A stretch of 64,000 bases of DNA from NCBI GenBank assembly GCA_003612485.1, contig RAZA01000007.1, positions 62,001 through 126,000 of the forward strand, in the 5' to 3' direction. Every line of letters begins with the position of its first letter. Position 1 is the stretch's first letter. The position numbers and the translations under genes are program-made. Below, one piece after another: positions 42,962 to 51,766 of the stretch. The notes beneath the pieces were generated by a model, which did not search any database, was not told where the DNA came from, and was given only the letters and a program-made list of their open reading frames with translations. The stretch comes from a bacterium D16-50 (GTDB lineage Bacteria > Bacillota > Clostridia > Lachnospirales > Lachnospiraceae).

Positions 42962-44302
42962 CTATTCCGCGAACATTTGCTCGAATTGCTCACGGGCCAG
43001 CTCCTTGCCCTTCCTGATTAGCCGGATCCCGGTCGTTTTGCCGGTCGTCTTTATGTAGCGGCGCACGATCACGTCCACAAACCGGGGCTCCATTTCCATG
43101 ATGAACGACGCTTGCCCGACACTTTCAGCGGCGATCAGCGTCGTGCCTGATCCTCCGAATGTGTCGAGCACTCCCTTGGCCCAGTCCGTATTGTCCAGCA
43201 GCTTCTCCAGTATCTCCACCGGCTTTTGCGTCGGGTGAAGCTCATTCCCGGAGCGGGTGGCCTCCAGTACGTTGCCGTAGCCCTTGTGATTGTCCCATTT
43301 TGGCTTTGTCCGGTGGGCGAACATAACGAGCTCATGCTGGGCCCGCCAGCCGTTCCCCATGCCGGGGCTTTTCTTATTCCACACGATCATATTCCGCACG
43401 CCGAGGCCGGAGCTTTCCACGAGGTCGAATAAATACACCCACATGCGCCAGTCCGTAAAAAGGTAGGCCGCTTTCACGTCAATGGCTCCGAGTACGGCCT
43501 TCATTAGCACCTGATAGCCCCGCGTTGAGAGGTTGTCGCTGCTGATCGTCGGCGTGGTGTAGCCGCCTTGGCCGTCTGCCTGCTTTGTTCCTATGGAGCC
43601 GGTCACTTTCCCGGACTCTTGGAAGCCGCCGGAGCAGTAGGGCGGATCCGTGAGCAGGATCTCCGGGTGTGCGCCGTCCAGCAGCAGCGCCCGGTCTTTC
43701 TCGCTGGTAGCGTCCCCGCAGACGACGCGGTGGCGGCCGAGGATCCAGAGGTCGCCCTTCTGGGTGACTGTCTGATCTGGTTCTGGCGGCTCTGGTATGT
43801 CGTCCGGCTCGTGGAGGTCGTTGTGCAGGGCTTCTGACAGCGCGGTGACGAGGCTCTCCACCTCGTCCTCCGTGTACCCGGTCAGCTCCATGGGGATCTC
43901 GCCGGTGTCAATCTCCGCGAAAATGTCGGCCAGCAGCCGGTTGTCTGTCTCGGCCAGCTCCGCGATCCGGTTGTCAGCCACAAGATCGGCGTATTCCTCC
44001 GCGTCGTTGGTGTAGTTCTGGTAGTCCACCGGAGCCTCTTTGATACCTTCCAGAAGGGCAGCAGAGAGGCGGCCGTGTCCTTTTACTATGAAGCCAGAGC
44101 GCTTCGAGACGGTGATCGGCTGCCGCCAGCCCGTCTGCCTGATTATGCGGCCGAGTAGCTGGATCTGGCTGTCCGGGTGCTGGTTCGGGTTCTTCGGGTT
44201 CGGTACCAGCTTTGCCACGTCTACGATCGCGTCGTGTGCGCAGAATACCGGCACGCCGTCGGCCCATGCTTTCGGCTCGGCTTCTGGTTTATACTCTGCC
44301 AT
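42962..44302 (-). CDS. ParB-like domain plus DNA methyltransferase
   Basis: This 446-aa protein has a ParB/sulfiredoxin-like domain in residues ~20-130 (LVPNPKNPNQHPDSQIQLLG, GRIIRQTGWRQPITVSKRSG, IVKGHGRLSAALLEG). A DNA methyltransferase domain follows, with ILLTDPPYCSGG (catalytic DPPY) and LDTFGGSGTTLIAAESVGQ (AdoMet site). This fusion is common in phages and likely modifies phage DNA to escape restriction. The recognition site is unknown. Confidence 0.92.
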   Translation of the reverse strand: MAEYKPEAEPKAWADGVPVFCAHDAIVDVAKLVPNPKNPNQHPDSQIQLLGRIIRQTGWRQPITVSKRSGFIVKGHGRLSAALLEGIKEAPVDYQNYTNDAEEYADLVADNRIAELAETDNRLLADIFAEIDTGEIPMELTGYTEDEVESLVTALSEALHNDLHEPDDIPEPPEPDQTVTQKGDLWILGRHRVVCGDATSEKDRALLLDGAHPEILLTDPPYCSGGFQESGKVTGSIGTKQADGQGGYTTPTISSDNLSTRGYQVLMKAVLGAIDVKAAYLFTDWRMWVYLFDLVESSGLGVRNMIVWNKKSPGMGNGWRAQHELVMFAHRTKPKWDNHKGYGNVLEATRSGNELHPTQKPVEILEKLLDNTDWAKGVLDTFGGSGTTLIAAESVGQASFIMEMEPRFVDVIVRRYIKTTGKTTGIRLIRKGKELAREQFEQMFAE

Positions 44303-44837
44303 TTTTTCGCCCTCCCTCCAGATTTTTGAGAACGGCCTCCCGGATCCGGTTCTGGAGCTTCTCGTCTGTCTCGTGCGGGTAGCGCCTGATCCCGTGCTTC
44401 TTTGCGATTGCGTCGAGTTTCTGGCCGGTTGCCGGTTTCGGCGCGTTCTGCACGTTCACGGTGTCCAGTGTCCGGGCTGCTTTCAGGATCCTGCGCTTGT
44501 AGCTCCGGTTCTTTTCGCCCGGCTGCCGCTTTATGCCATAGATCGGGCCGATATTGTTCAGTGTGAGGCTCTCCATGGACTCCCAGAGCGTCCGGGCGAC
44601 TTTCCGGCGGCGTTTCCATTCGTTGATCCGCTTCGTGGCCTCATGGAGCAGGACGAGCACGCCGGTGAGCCCCAGAAGGGCGGTGAGAGTCAGCGCCGGG
44701 ATCCATACGGCCCCCAGAATAGCGGCGGGCCAGTTTATGCCGATTTCGCCGCGGCCCTTTGCGATCAGGATCGCGATCCATGCCGGGGCTGCGATCAGAA
44801 GGGTGAGAGCGTAGAGCTTATTTTTTCCTCTTTTCAC
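44289..44837 (-). CDS. Membrane protein with helical C terminus, unknown
   Basis: This 182-aa protein starts at GTG 44837 after GGAGGGCAAAAC. Two TM helices (YALTLLIAAPAWIAILIA; AVWIPALTLTALLGLTGVLV) are followed by a basic soluble part with two similar blocks (KRQPGEKNRSYKRRILKAAR and IRRYPHETDEKLQNRIREAV). No family is recognised. It overlaps neighbours on both sides. Confidence 0.5.
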   Translation of the reverse strand: MKRGKNKLYALTLLIAAPAWIAILIAKGRGEIGINWPAAILGAVWIPALTLTALLGLTGVLVLLHEATKRINEWKRRRKVARTLWESMESLTLNNIGPIYGIKRQPGEKNRSYKRRILKAARTLDTVNVQNAPKPATGQKLDAIAKKHGIRRYPHETDEKLQNRIREAVLKNLEGGRKNGRV

Positions 44838-45477
44838 GTTTTGCCCTCCTTCTCTGCGCCCGGTTCCCCTCCGGGTGCGGTGTGTTGTTCTGCCGGTAGG
44901 GGGAGACGAGGCCCGCCTCCAGAGCGCAGCGTGTACAGAGCCACTGGACGCCCTGCTCTTTTTTCAGTCTGTCAGCTTCGGGAGCTTTCCAGCACTTGCT
45001 CCCGCAGTTCGGGCAGTCGATCAGCTCCCAGTCCGGGTGCTTTGCCTTTGTGTCCCCGTTCAGGTTCTCGTCGAGAGGCAGACAGAGGATCCCGCCCTTC
45101 TCGCCGTCTTTCCTCGGCGTCAGGTCAATGCCGAACTGTCGGAGCTTCTCGCGGGTGTCGTCCTTTTGTTCTTCCTGCTTCACCTCTATGACTTCCACCT
45201 GATCGAGCTCCAGACAGAACGATCCCTGCGGCTCCCATTTCTTTGCCCGCCATACCTCCGCGAAGGTTTCCAACGTGTCGTAGAGGCAGGGCCCGGCCTT
45301 TTCCTCGGTGATGAACATTGTCTCCATGACGGCCTCGTCGTCGGCGTCGTCCCAGCCGTAGAGGTGCCAGCTGTCGTGGTTGTCATAGTCCCACATGGAG
45401 AAGTAGAGCACATGGCCGTCAATCGGCCAGCCCGTCCCGGTCACTTTTCCGGTGATGATTTTCGGTTTATATCCCAT
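44818..45477 (-). CDS. Unknown protein with C-terminal zinc ribbon
   Basis: This 219-aa protein has an N part (MGYKPKIITGKVTGTGWPID, YFSMWDYDNHDSWHLYGWDD) without known family. The C-terminal half has a Cys4 ribbon, DCPNCGSKCWKAPEADRLKK with WLCTRCALEAG, and a very basic tail. It may bind nucleic acid. Confidence 0.5.
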   Translation of the reverse strand: MGYKPKIITGKVTGTGWPIDGHVLYFSMWDYDNHDSWHLYGWDDADDEAVMETMFITEEKAGPCLYDTLETFAEVWRAKKWEPQGSFCLELDQVEVIEVKQEEQKDDTREKLRQFGIDLTPRKDGEKGGILCLPLDENLNGDTKAKHPDWELIDCPNCGSKCWKAPEADRLKKEQGVQWLCTRCALEAGLVSPYRQNNTPHPEGNRAQRRRAKREKRKK

Positions 45478-45490
45478 TTTTGTGTCCTCC

Positions 45491-45640
45491 TTAAAAAATC
45501 GTACTCATGCAGATAATGAGAGCGATCACGGCCACGAAGGCGATCACGATCGACTGGTGGCGCTGGTTGTTCTTTTCGCCCAGAACGCCGATCAGCAGCA
45601 CCGCCGCCACGACGCCCAGCAGAATGTTGAGTGCTGTCAT
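45491..45640 (-). CDS. Small membrane protein, 49 aa
   Basis: The frame MTALNILLGVVAAVLLIGVL...SIVIAFVAVIALIICMSTIF has two hydrophobic helices joined by a short polar loop. It overlaps the gene upstream by ATGA, so it is coupled. The function is unknown. Confidence 0.55.
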   Translation of the reverse strand: MTALNILLGVVAAVLLIGVLGEKNNQRHQSIVIAFVAVIALIICMSTIF

Positions 45641-45897
45641 TTCTTTGCCCCCTTCCTGAATGTGTCCGGCGCGTTGCAGGTGCTCCAGTGTGGCGTATAG
45701 CCCCAGCCCTGAGCCTCTGCTGGATCGTCCACTGTTTCGCAGCTTATCACGTCCCCGGCAGGCGTTACCAGCTTTGTGCTGCCTCCGGGCTTTATGCGGT
45801 AGTTTACCGGCCGAGTGTCGCACGGCATTGAACGGCCGGAGCGGGTGCGGATCCAGTGGATCGGCTTCCCGCAGCTTTTACATGTGCTTGTTCCCAT
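45637..45897 (-). CDS. Small zinc-finger-like protein
   Basis: This 86-aa protein begins MGTSTCKSCGKPIHWIRTRS and MPCDTRPVNYRI, like a half zinc ribbon found in many phage early genes. The C-terminal part reads GWGYTPHWSTCNAPDTFRKG. The role is unknown. Confidence 0.6.
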   Translation of the reverse strand: MGTSTCKSCGKPIHWIRTRSGRSMPCDTRPVNYRIKPGGSTKLVTPAGDVISCETVDDPAEAQGWGYTPHWSTCNAPDTFRKGAKK

Positions 45898-45909
45898 GTG
45901 CTCGCCTCC

Positions 45910-46647
45910 TTACCATGTCCATGTGTCGCGCTTCGGTATGAATACGATCGTCTTGTCCTTGTATCGCTCCATAACCTCCAGCGGCGTGTCCGGTTCTCCG
46001 TCGAAGGCATTATACAGAGCGCTGCATAACTTTGGCCCGTCGCTTGCCCTCGGCTCAACGTCTTTCCAGAGCTTCCCGCTTTCGTCCTCATACACCGGGC
46101 GATCCCAGCTGTCGCGGCCTTTATGCCTCAGCAGCAGGCACGCCTCCCAGTTCCAGAGCCCCTGCTTGCCTTTTGCCGGTATCGGCTCCGGCAGGAAATT
46201 GACGTTTTGAAGCTCCCACGCATACCGGCCCGGCGTCCAGTCTCCGAGCTCCATTTCCTGCTCGGTTGGCACGAAGTAGTCGCCGAAGTCCGGCGCGTGC
46301 TTGTCTTTCGTGAGGCTTTCTGCTCCGATCGGGATATTCCTTGCCACGTCCACGTCGGTGCCGGGATTATATACTATGTGCCAGACGTTCACAAGCTCGG
46401 CGGTGGCTATAATGGCGCCGCGCGGCAGTTCGTCAAGCTGTCCCAGTTTTAGGCAGTTTTGGCCCACATGTTCAGCATACCGTCTCAGAGCCTCGCGGAC
46501 TTCCTGCGGGAGCGTCCGGGGTTCTTTGGCTGCTGCATGAATAGCGATCGGCCCGCGGTATTTTGTGGGCCAGCTTCTTGTCTCATATTTCTTAGCGCCG
46601 CAGGCTATGAGAGAAGCCCACGGCTGCCATATTGTGATTGCTTTCAT
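45910..46647 (-). CDS. ASCH-domain protein
   Basis: This 245-aa protein has the N-terminal text MKAITIWQPWASLIACGAKK and YETRSWPTKYRGPIAIHAAA, the diagnostic ASCH fold start. GAIIATAELVNVWHI and GDWTPGRYAWELQNVNFLPE complete the domain. ASCH proteins bind RNA or nucleotides; in phages they lie among early genes. The C-terminal ~80 residues are an unknown extension. Confidence 0.85.
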   Translation of the reverse strand: MKAITIWQPWASLIACGAKKYETRSWPTKYRGPIAIHAAAKEPRTLPQEVREALRRYAEHVGQNCLKLGQLDELPRGAIIATAELVNVWHIVYNPGTDVDVARNIPIGAESLTKDKHAPDFGDYFVPTEQEMELGDWTPGRYAWELQNVNFLPEPIPAKGKQGLWNWEACLLLRHKGRDSWDRPVYEDESGKLWKDVEPRASDGPKLCSALYNAFDGEPDTPLEVMERYKDKTIVFIPKRDTWTW

Positions 46648-46666
46648 ATTTTCACTTCCTTAATAA

Positions 46667-46740
46667 AAGCATTTGCTTTTTATGCTTTTATTTGCTTCCT
46701 TTTGCTTTGATATGCTTTTTAGATTTTGGGAGGGTTTGAG
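46667..46740. repeat. Iteron-like AAGCAAA repeats in intergenic gap
   Basis: On the minus strand AAGCA-type motifs recur about five times at 9-11 base steps, including the 13-mer AAAGCAAATGCTT (46667-46679), which also occurs at 52957-52969. A GGGAGGG/CCCTCCC dyad lies at the left-gene side (about 46729-46750). Such phased repeats are typical of regulator-binding or replication sites. Confidence 0.4.
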
Positions 46741-46755
46741 GCCCTCCCGTGCTTC

Positions 46756-47499
46756 TTATGCAATAATGGTGATCTGCTCGCGGTTTGGTATATCTTTCAG
46801 CGCTTCGGTGAGGTATTTTTTCACATTCTCGACGGCCTGAGACTTCCAGAGCCCGCCGTCTGCTGCCACGAGCTTGAATACCGGAGCGCCGCCCCTGCCT
46901 TCGCTGATCCTGAATATAAAGTCGCTCGCGGGTTGCTCCACCTCCAGAAATGTGCGGTAAGGGATCAGGTTGACCGGGTTCGGCACCAGCACGTTTTCCT
47001 TCGTAGTGATCCCAGTTTTCATGGTTGCCTGCTGGGTGACGCCATTGTCTGAATATGCCTGCTCCTGCGTGTTGGTGATATTGCTCGCCAGAATGGTGAC
47101 GGCTTCGCGGTCGTCGCTTGCCATAAAGCACGATTGCATGGACACGAGAAAACTCTCCTGATCGTACTCCCGGCCGTATTCAAAGTGTGGCAGCAGGGCG
47201 TTGACTTCGAACAGAGTTTCGCGATCCCGCTCCGGCAGCAGTCCAGAGTAGAGCAGCACCTCGGTGGCGCTTATTACCTGAATAATCATACGATCCCTCA
47301 GTTCTTCCCTGCTTTCTTTTATGTAGTCCACCAGAGAGGTGAGGGTGGTCGCCTTGATCGGGCTCGCCTTGTCCGCTGCGTCGTAGCGCCTTAAATCCTT
47401 TGTGCAGTAGGTTCTCCCATTGATCTGCACGACTTCGGGCTTTTCTGCCTTTACCGCCAGTCCCGTGATAAAAGCGATTGCTTCCTTGATACCTTCCAT
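46756..47499 (-). CDS. Phage protein, DUF2303-like
   Basis: This 247-aa protein has EVVQINGRTYCTKDLRRYDA and IKATTLTSLVDYIKESREEL, with a C part ASDFIFRISEGRGGAPVFKL. It resembles DUF2303 (YfdQ) phage proteins, whose role is unknown. It is in the early operon directly after the replication-terminator-like gene. ATG 47499 has AGGAGG upstream. Confidence 0.6.
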   Translation of the reverse strand: MEGIKEAIAFITGLAVKAEKPEVVQINGRTYCTKDLRRYDAADKASPIKATTLTSLVDYIKESREELRDRMIIQVISATEVLLYSGLLPERDRETLFEVNALLPHFEYGREYDQESFLVSMQSCFMASDDREAVTILASNITNTQEQAYSDNGVTQQATMKTGITTKENVLVPNPVNLIPYRTFLEVEQPASDFIFRISEGRGGAPVFKLVAADGGLWKSQAVENVKKYLTEALKDIPNREQITIIA

Positions 47500-47515
47500 G
47501 TGTTTGTCCTCCTTT

Positions 47516-48148
47516 TTATGCTTGTGCGGCTCTTTGGCCGATTGCAACTATTTTTTTCTGATCGTCTGCCGGGTGCCCGTCTTTTAATACTTCCCCGGTA
47601 TCAGGATCAAAGTCTCTGCCAGGCACGAGATCGCCTGCTGCCGCCTCGGCCTTTTCCGGCTCTGGTTGCTTTTTTCTGTTTTTCAGATCCAGAGGTTTTC
47701 CGGTGGGTTGTGGTTCGGCGACTTCCTGCTCCTTGGTGCCTGCTGCCACCTCGGCCGCTTTGGTCTGCTGGGCGTCGCCTGCTGCCGGTTCCGGCTTTTC
47801 CTGCGGCTGGGTGAGGTCGGAGAGGCTCATTTGTCCCCGGATCTGGCCGTCATACTCTGCGATCTCCAGCTGACCGGTTCTCATGTTTACACCCATAATC
47901 ATTTGAGTGTCGATCGCCTCGGTGGCGGCCAGTTTGGTTGTGACGGCGATCTGGGTGTTGACGAGCTGGCGGGTTTTGTTCGGTGCAAATTTGATTGTGA
48001 CATTGATCTGCCGCTTGGTGGTGGCCTCGGTGTTCGGGTTCTGGATATTGTCGGCCACCTGAATGAGCGCCTCGTTGAGCTTCTCGGCGAAGGCACCACC
48101 GGCAAGCGCTTCGAGGTTGATCTTTGCCTCGGTTTTCTGTTTCTTCAT
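47516..48148 (-). CDS. Replication-terminator-like phage protein
   Basis: This 210-aa protein starts KINLEALAGGAFAEKLNEAL and continues QINVTIKFAPNKTRQLVNTQ, a pattern of phage proteins commonly annotated as replication terminator protein in Clostridia. The C-terminal half is Pro/Glu/Ala-rich and probably disordered. The biochemical function of this group is not established. Confidence 0.55.
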   Translation of the reverse strand: MKKQKTEAKINLEALAGGAFAEKLNEALIQVADNIQNPNTEATTKRQINVTIKFAPNKTRQLVNTQIAVTTKLAATEAIDTQMIMGVNMRTGQLEIAEYDGQIRGQMSLSDLTQPQEKPEPAAGDAQQTKAAEVAAGTKEQEVAEPQPTGKPLDLKNRKKQPEPEKAEAAAGDLVPGRDFDPDTGEVLKDGHPADDQKKIVAIGQRAAQA

Positions 48149-48165
48149 GTCTGGGATCCCTCCTT

Positions 48166-48369
48166 TTAACTTTTTACTTCGTCTAAATATTCTTTGTAGG
48201 TTTCAGCCTCCTGCTTGATACTTTCCAGCAGGGAAATAATATCCTTGAAACTTTCTGCTTTCCCGCTTTTGTAGGCTTTTAGGCGTCTTTCGGTTAATTC
48301 CTCCGCTATGGAAATGATTTCAAGCTCATATTCGAGGCAGTCGTCGTGTATGGTTGCCAGTCCGTTCAT
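48166..48369 (-). CDS. Small helical protein, 67 aa
   Basis: The frame starts at ATG 48369, overlapping the methyltransferase stop by 4 bases. It is mostly helical: LEYELEIISIAEELTERRLK, SFKDIISLLESIKQEAETYK. No family is recognised. Confidence 0.5.
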   Translation of the reverse strand: MNGLATIHDDCLEYELEIISIAEELTERRLKAYKSGKAESFKDIISLLESIKQEAETYKEYLDEVKS

Positions 48370-49040
48370 ACGCCCTCCGCTGCTGTCCAGGCGATTGCAG
48401 AGCGTCCCGTCACGCTGCACGCCCGCTTTCCGGCGTTCTTTATCTTACCTGCTGCCTGCGCTTTTGTGAGGATCGGGCCCACGTCGCTGCGGTTCACCTG
48501 CTGCCCTCGATCGGAGAGGGTGGCTGCGATTTCGTTTGCGGTCATTGGCTCGCCCTTAATGAGATCCAGCACCATGTCCCGGAGGCTCTGTGCCATGTCT
48601 TTGCTGCGCCAGATAATGACGGCAGAGGGGAAGGGTGCCCTTCCTTTTGGATCGCCTTCTTCGTCGGTAAAATAGAGCCGCCCCCGCAGGAAGCGCACTT
48701 CGTCAGCCTTCCCGCCAAAAATATAATCGTGGTAGTATGAGGTGTCCGTTCTGGCCGGTATGAGCATAACCACGACGGTGCCGGGCTTCTGGCTTTCCTC
48801 GTAGCCCTTTTTCACCCACTCGCCGATATTGCGGCCGTAGGGCGGGTTACAAAATACGCGGCTGCCTCCCCAGTCTGCTTTCAGGCCGTCGGTTTCCGGT
48901 GTGAAATATTTCGCGCATTTGGCGCACTTATCGGTGGCGGCCGGATCCAGATTGAAATGAAACTCTTGATCCAGCTCGTCGAAGAACTCCGGCGGCGTAC
49001 ACCAGTTTAAGTTCTTGCTGCTTAATAATGCCTCATTCAT
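48366..49040 (-). CDS. Phage N6-adenine methyltransferase (Dam-like)
   Basis: This 224-aa protein has NLNWCTPPEFFDELDQEFHF, FNLDPAATDKCAKCAKYFTP and RVFCNPPYGRNIGEWVKKGY, which mark the phage DNA N-6-adenine-methyltransferase family (NPPY catalytic motif). A C-terminal winged-helix-like part (EPMTANEIAATLSDRGQQVN) may bind DNA. ATG 49040 is preferred. It probably protects phage DNA from restriction. Confidence 0.88.
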   Translation of the reverse strand: MNEALLSSKNLNWCTPPEFFDELDQEFHFNLDPAATDKCAKCAKYFTPETDGLKADWGGSRVFCNPPYGRNIGEWVKKGYEESQKPGTVVVMLIPARTDTSYYHDYIFGGKADEVRFLRGRLYFTDEEGDPKGRAPFPSAVIIWRSKDMAQSLRDMVLDLIKGEPMTANEIAATLSDRGQQVNRSDVGPILTKAQAAGKIKNAGKRACSVTGRSAIAWTAAEGV

Positions 49041-49656
49041 TTGTTTGATCTCCTTTCTGTTCAATGTCTGGAGCGTCAAGTTCCACGCCCTCCAGCAGTT
49101 TGAGCACTCCGGCGATATATTCGACGCGGAAGGGTTCAAGCTCTGCCTGCGTCATGTGCTTATGGCCGTACCGGCTTTTCATGTCCCGCCATATTTCCCA
49201 CGGCACCCGGTAGAAGTCTTGCAGCTCGAAGCTCACCATGATGAAGGCAGCAGCTCCGAGGCGGTGGTGCTCTGTCAGGCTGTCGATCTGCTCCTTGGTT
49301 AGCCTTCCATATTCGATCCGGTCGCTGTCCGTGTGCTTTGCCTCAAATACGACGGCCCGGCCTCCGGTCAGCGTCCCCTTAAAATCAGGCTGCCCCGCTT
49401 TGGTATAGCAGGCAAGAAACTGGCCCATGCGGTTAGGCGGCCGGAGAGGGCGCATAGGCTCCGGCGTCTTTTCAATGAAGGCCACGCCCTTGTCTTTGTA
49501 CCAGTTCAGGCTTGCAGAGATCAGGTTCTCGAAGTGTTCCCCGGCCCGTTTGCTCTGGAGCCCGCGCTGGCTGCGCTGCACATTTGAGAGGGCGGTGGCA
49601 GCAGTCGGATCCCGGTAGCCCTCGCTGTTTTTTCCGGGCACCGTGTCCCAGCTCAT
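49033..49656 (-). CDS. RecU-like Holliday junction resolvase
   Basis: This 207-aa protein has RAGEHFENLISASLNWYKDK, AFIEKTPEPMRP, FKGTLTGGRAVVFEAKHTDS and LGAAAFIMVSFELQDFYRVP, the RecU nuclease core with PD-(D/E)XK-like residues (DFKG, EAKH). ATG 49656 is used. It resolves recombination intermediates made by the ERF and SSB proteins encoded upstream. Confidence 0.88.
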   Translation of the reverse strand: MSWDTVPGKNSEGYRDPTAATALSNVQRSQRGLQSKRAGEHFENLISASLNWYKDKGVAFIEKTPEPMRPLRPPNRMGQFLACYTKAGQPDFKGTLTGGRAVVFEAKHTDSDRIEYGRLTKEQIDSLTEHHRLGAAAFIMVSFELQDFYRVPWEIWRDMKSRYGHKHMTQAELEPFRVEYIAGVLKLLEGVELDAPDIEQKGDQTNE

Positions 49657-50174
49657 TGATCTGCCTCCATGGTTATGTCGTGGCCGGGGTGCTTCCTGAG
49701 CTCGTTTGCCAGTTCTATGACAGCCTCGCCGGGTATTTGAACGGTGGTAGACTCCACGACGGAGATCCCGCTCATTGTGCCGACGTGGCAGGGAAGGACG
49801 ATCAGCGCGTCGCCCAGCTCGGTGTCCGGCGTTTCGCTTCCTGCGCTCTGGTATGCCTCCGCTGCGTCCCGGACGAGGATCCCGTGTTCCTTCGCGTATT
49901 CGATCTCGGCCTTCATGCCTTCGCTTGGATTGTCCATGCCGTACACCCAGAGCTCTGAGCATATCCCCAAAAGGGAGATCCCCAGTTCCATGCCGAGGGC
50001 CCGCTCCTTCGGGTTTGTGTCGTCCGTGAATTGCGTACAATAGACATGCGGCGCGATCGGCACCACGTCAGGGAAAAGCTCGACGACTTCCCGGCAGTAG
50101 CCCTGCGCTTTGGTGATGTTCTTTTCCATATCTCCCCGGCACGGGGAGCAGATATAAATAAACCGTTTTCTCAT
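49653..50174 (-). CDS. DUF4406 / deoxyribosyltransferase-like protein
   Basis: In this 173-aa protein the start MRKRFIYICSPCRGDMEKNI and PIAPHVYCTQF, GMELGISLLGICSELWVYGM, EGMKAEIEYAKEHGI give the fold of DUF4406/DUF7768 proteins, related to nucleoside 2-deoxyribosyltransferases. It may act in nucleotide metabolism. The C-terminal ~50 residues are an added segment (LPCHVGTMSGISVVESTTVQ). Confidence 0.72.
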   Translation of the reverse strand: MRKRFIYICSPCRGDMEKNITKAQGYCREVVELFPDVVPIAPHVYCTQFTDDTNPKERALGMELGISLLGICSELWVYGMDNPSEGMKAEIEYAKEHGILVRDAAEAYQSAGSETPDTELGDALIVLPCHVGTMSGISVVESTTVQIPGEAVIELANELRKHPGHDITMEADQ

Positions 50175-50187
50175 GGTGTTGCTCCTT

Positions 50188-50885
50188 TCATTCCATAAAG
50201 TCAAATATTGATAGTTGGCTGTCCTCGGCCTCAATGCGTCGGCAGGAAATATCGAAGTATTTCAGCTCCAGCTCTATGCCGATAAAATGGCAGCCTTCCC
50301 GGATTGCAGCCACACCGGTGCTCCCGCTTCCCATGAACGGATCCAGCACCGTGCCGCCTTTGTTTACGCTGTTATGTATGCAGCGGGCCATGAGTGCGAC
50401 CGGCTTTGGTGTCGGGTGTTCTCCAGCCGGATCCCGCGATACTCGCCAGAGGTTTGAGGGCCTGCCATCTTTGAGCTTGTGCCTGCCTTTATGTGCAAAC
50501 AAAATGAGCTCGCATTGGTTCGCGTAGTCCCCGGTCAAGTCGCCGCTTGTCCAGTTTCCCTTGTCCCATATAATCGGAGTTTTTAAGATTGCCCCGGCGT
50601 CAATGAGCGCCTGCTGCCACATTGGTGCTACGTCAAAACGGGTGCAGAGATAGATCGCCCCGGTATTTTCGACAACTTCATACATGAGCGGCACGCTCCA
50701 AAGCGGGGCTTTGCTATCATTTGCCAGCATGTCTGGCGTGTCCATTACCTTGCGCCGCCCGGTCTGATATGAGATCCCATACGGGGGATCCGTCACTATG
50801 GCCGCCACCCCCCCGCGAGCTCTGGCAGGATCTCCCGGCAGTCTCCGCAGTAGAGCGTAGCCTTTCTAAAATGTTCTACCCGCAT
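50188..50885 (-). pseudogene. DNA methyltransferase with poly-G frameshift
   Basis: The N part starts at ATG 50885 (MRVEHFRKATLYCGDCREIL, PELAGG) and runs to a TAG 29 codons in. The remaining body, in another frame, has VAAIVTDPPYGISYQ (catalytic DPPY), NQCELILFAHKGRHKLKDGR and TVLDPFMGSGSTGVAAIREG. The frames meet at a run of seven G (seven C on the plus strand, 50808-50814). One extra G would give an intact 232-aa enzyme. Slippage-based on/off switching, a real mutation, or a sequencing error are all possible. Confidence 0.8.
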
Positions 50886-51766
50886 GTTATCGCCTCCTTG
50901 ATCCTCTGTTCACTCATGGTGCAGTATTCCGGGTTTATGTCTATTCCGATAAAGTCCCGGCCTTCCTGAATTGCCACCGCTCCAGTAGTCCCGCTCCCGC
51001 AGAACGGATCCAAAATGGTGTCGCCGGGCCTGCTGCCAGCCAGGACACACGGCCGCACCAGTTCCTCTGGAAATGTGGCGAAGTGTGCGCCCTTGTAGGG
51101 CCTTGTGGCGATTGTCCAGACGGTGCGCCGGTTTCGCTTTCCGGTTTCGTTCGGCGCGAGGCCGTGGCTGTCTCTTTCCACACTGGCGCTGTTTTCTGCC
51201 GCCTGATCGTGTGTGTATGCGTTGCCGCCTCTGAATGTCTTGGTATTGCCCCGGCGTCTGGCGTTCGGGTTTTCGCTTCCCGGAAAACCTGCTGCCGGTT
51301 CCTTGATTGCTTCGGCGTTGTAGAAGTAGTCTGGGCTCTTGCTTAACAGAAAAATATACTCGTGGGCCCTTGTCGGTCTGTCCTTTGCACTTTCCGGCAT
51401 AGTGTTGGGCTTGTGCCAGATTATATCGGCCCGCAGGTGCCAGCCGTCCGATCGTAGCGCGAAGGCCAGAAGCCACGGGATTCCGTTCAGACCCTTGCGC
51501 TTGACTTCACCTGCTGCCGCTTTGCCTGCGTAGCTGTCGCCGATATTCAGCCAGAGGGTGCCGTCGTCTTTTAAGACTCTGCGCACTTCCCTGAATACTT
51601 CCACCAGCCGCCGGGTGTATTCCTCCAGCGTTTCTTCGAGCCCGATCTGTCCGGCTTCTCCGTAGTTTCTCAGCCCATAGTAGGGCGGTGAGGTCACGCA
51701 TGTGCTGCAGCAGCCAGACGGCAGCAGGCGCAGCGCTTCGGTGGCTTCTCCGGTTATAATTTGCAT
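50876..51766 (-). CDS. Site-specific DNA methyltransferase (beta class)
   Basis: This 296-aa protein has CVTSPPYYGLRNYGEAGQIG (catalytic SPPYY) near residue 25, GTLWLNIGDSYAGK, and ILDPFCGSGTTGAVAIQEGR (AdoMet site) near residue 258, again catalytic motif first. It overlaps the frameshifted methyltransferase start by 10 bases. One of four phage-coded methyltransferases, it is likely an anti-restriction modification enzyme. Confidence 0.93.
   Translation of the reverse strand: MQIITGEATEALRLLPSGCCSTCVTSPPYYGLRNYGEAGQIGLEETLEEYTRRLVEVFREVRRVLKDDGTLWLNIGDSYAGKAAAGEVKRKGLNGIPWLLAFALRSDGWHLRADIIWHKPNTMPESAKDRPTRAHEYIFLLSKSPDYFYNAEAIKEPAAGFPGSENPNARRRGNTKTFRGGNAYTHDQAAENSASVERDSHGLAPNETGKRNRRTVWTIATRPYKGAHFATFPEELVRPCVLAGSRPGDTILDPFCGSGTTGAVAIQEGRDFIGIDINPEYCTMSEQRIKEAITCG

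Noticed and set aside
46688..47131. Alternative minus-strand frame across the DUF2303-like gene
   Set aside because: Its sequence is Arg/His/Gln-rich and low-quality. The overlapping 247-aa frame has a good start and family-like text.
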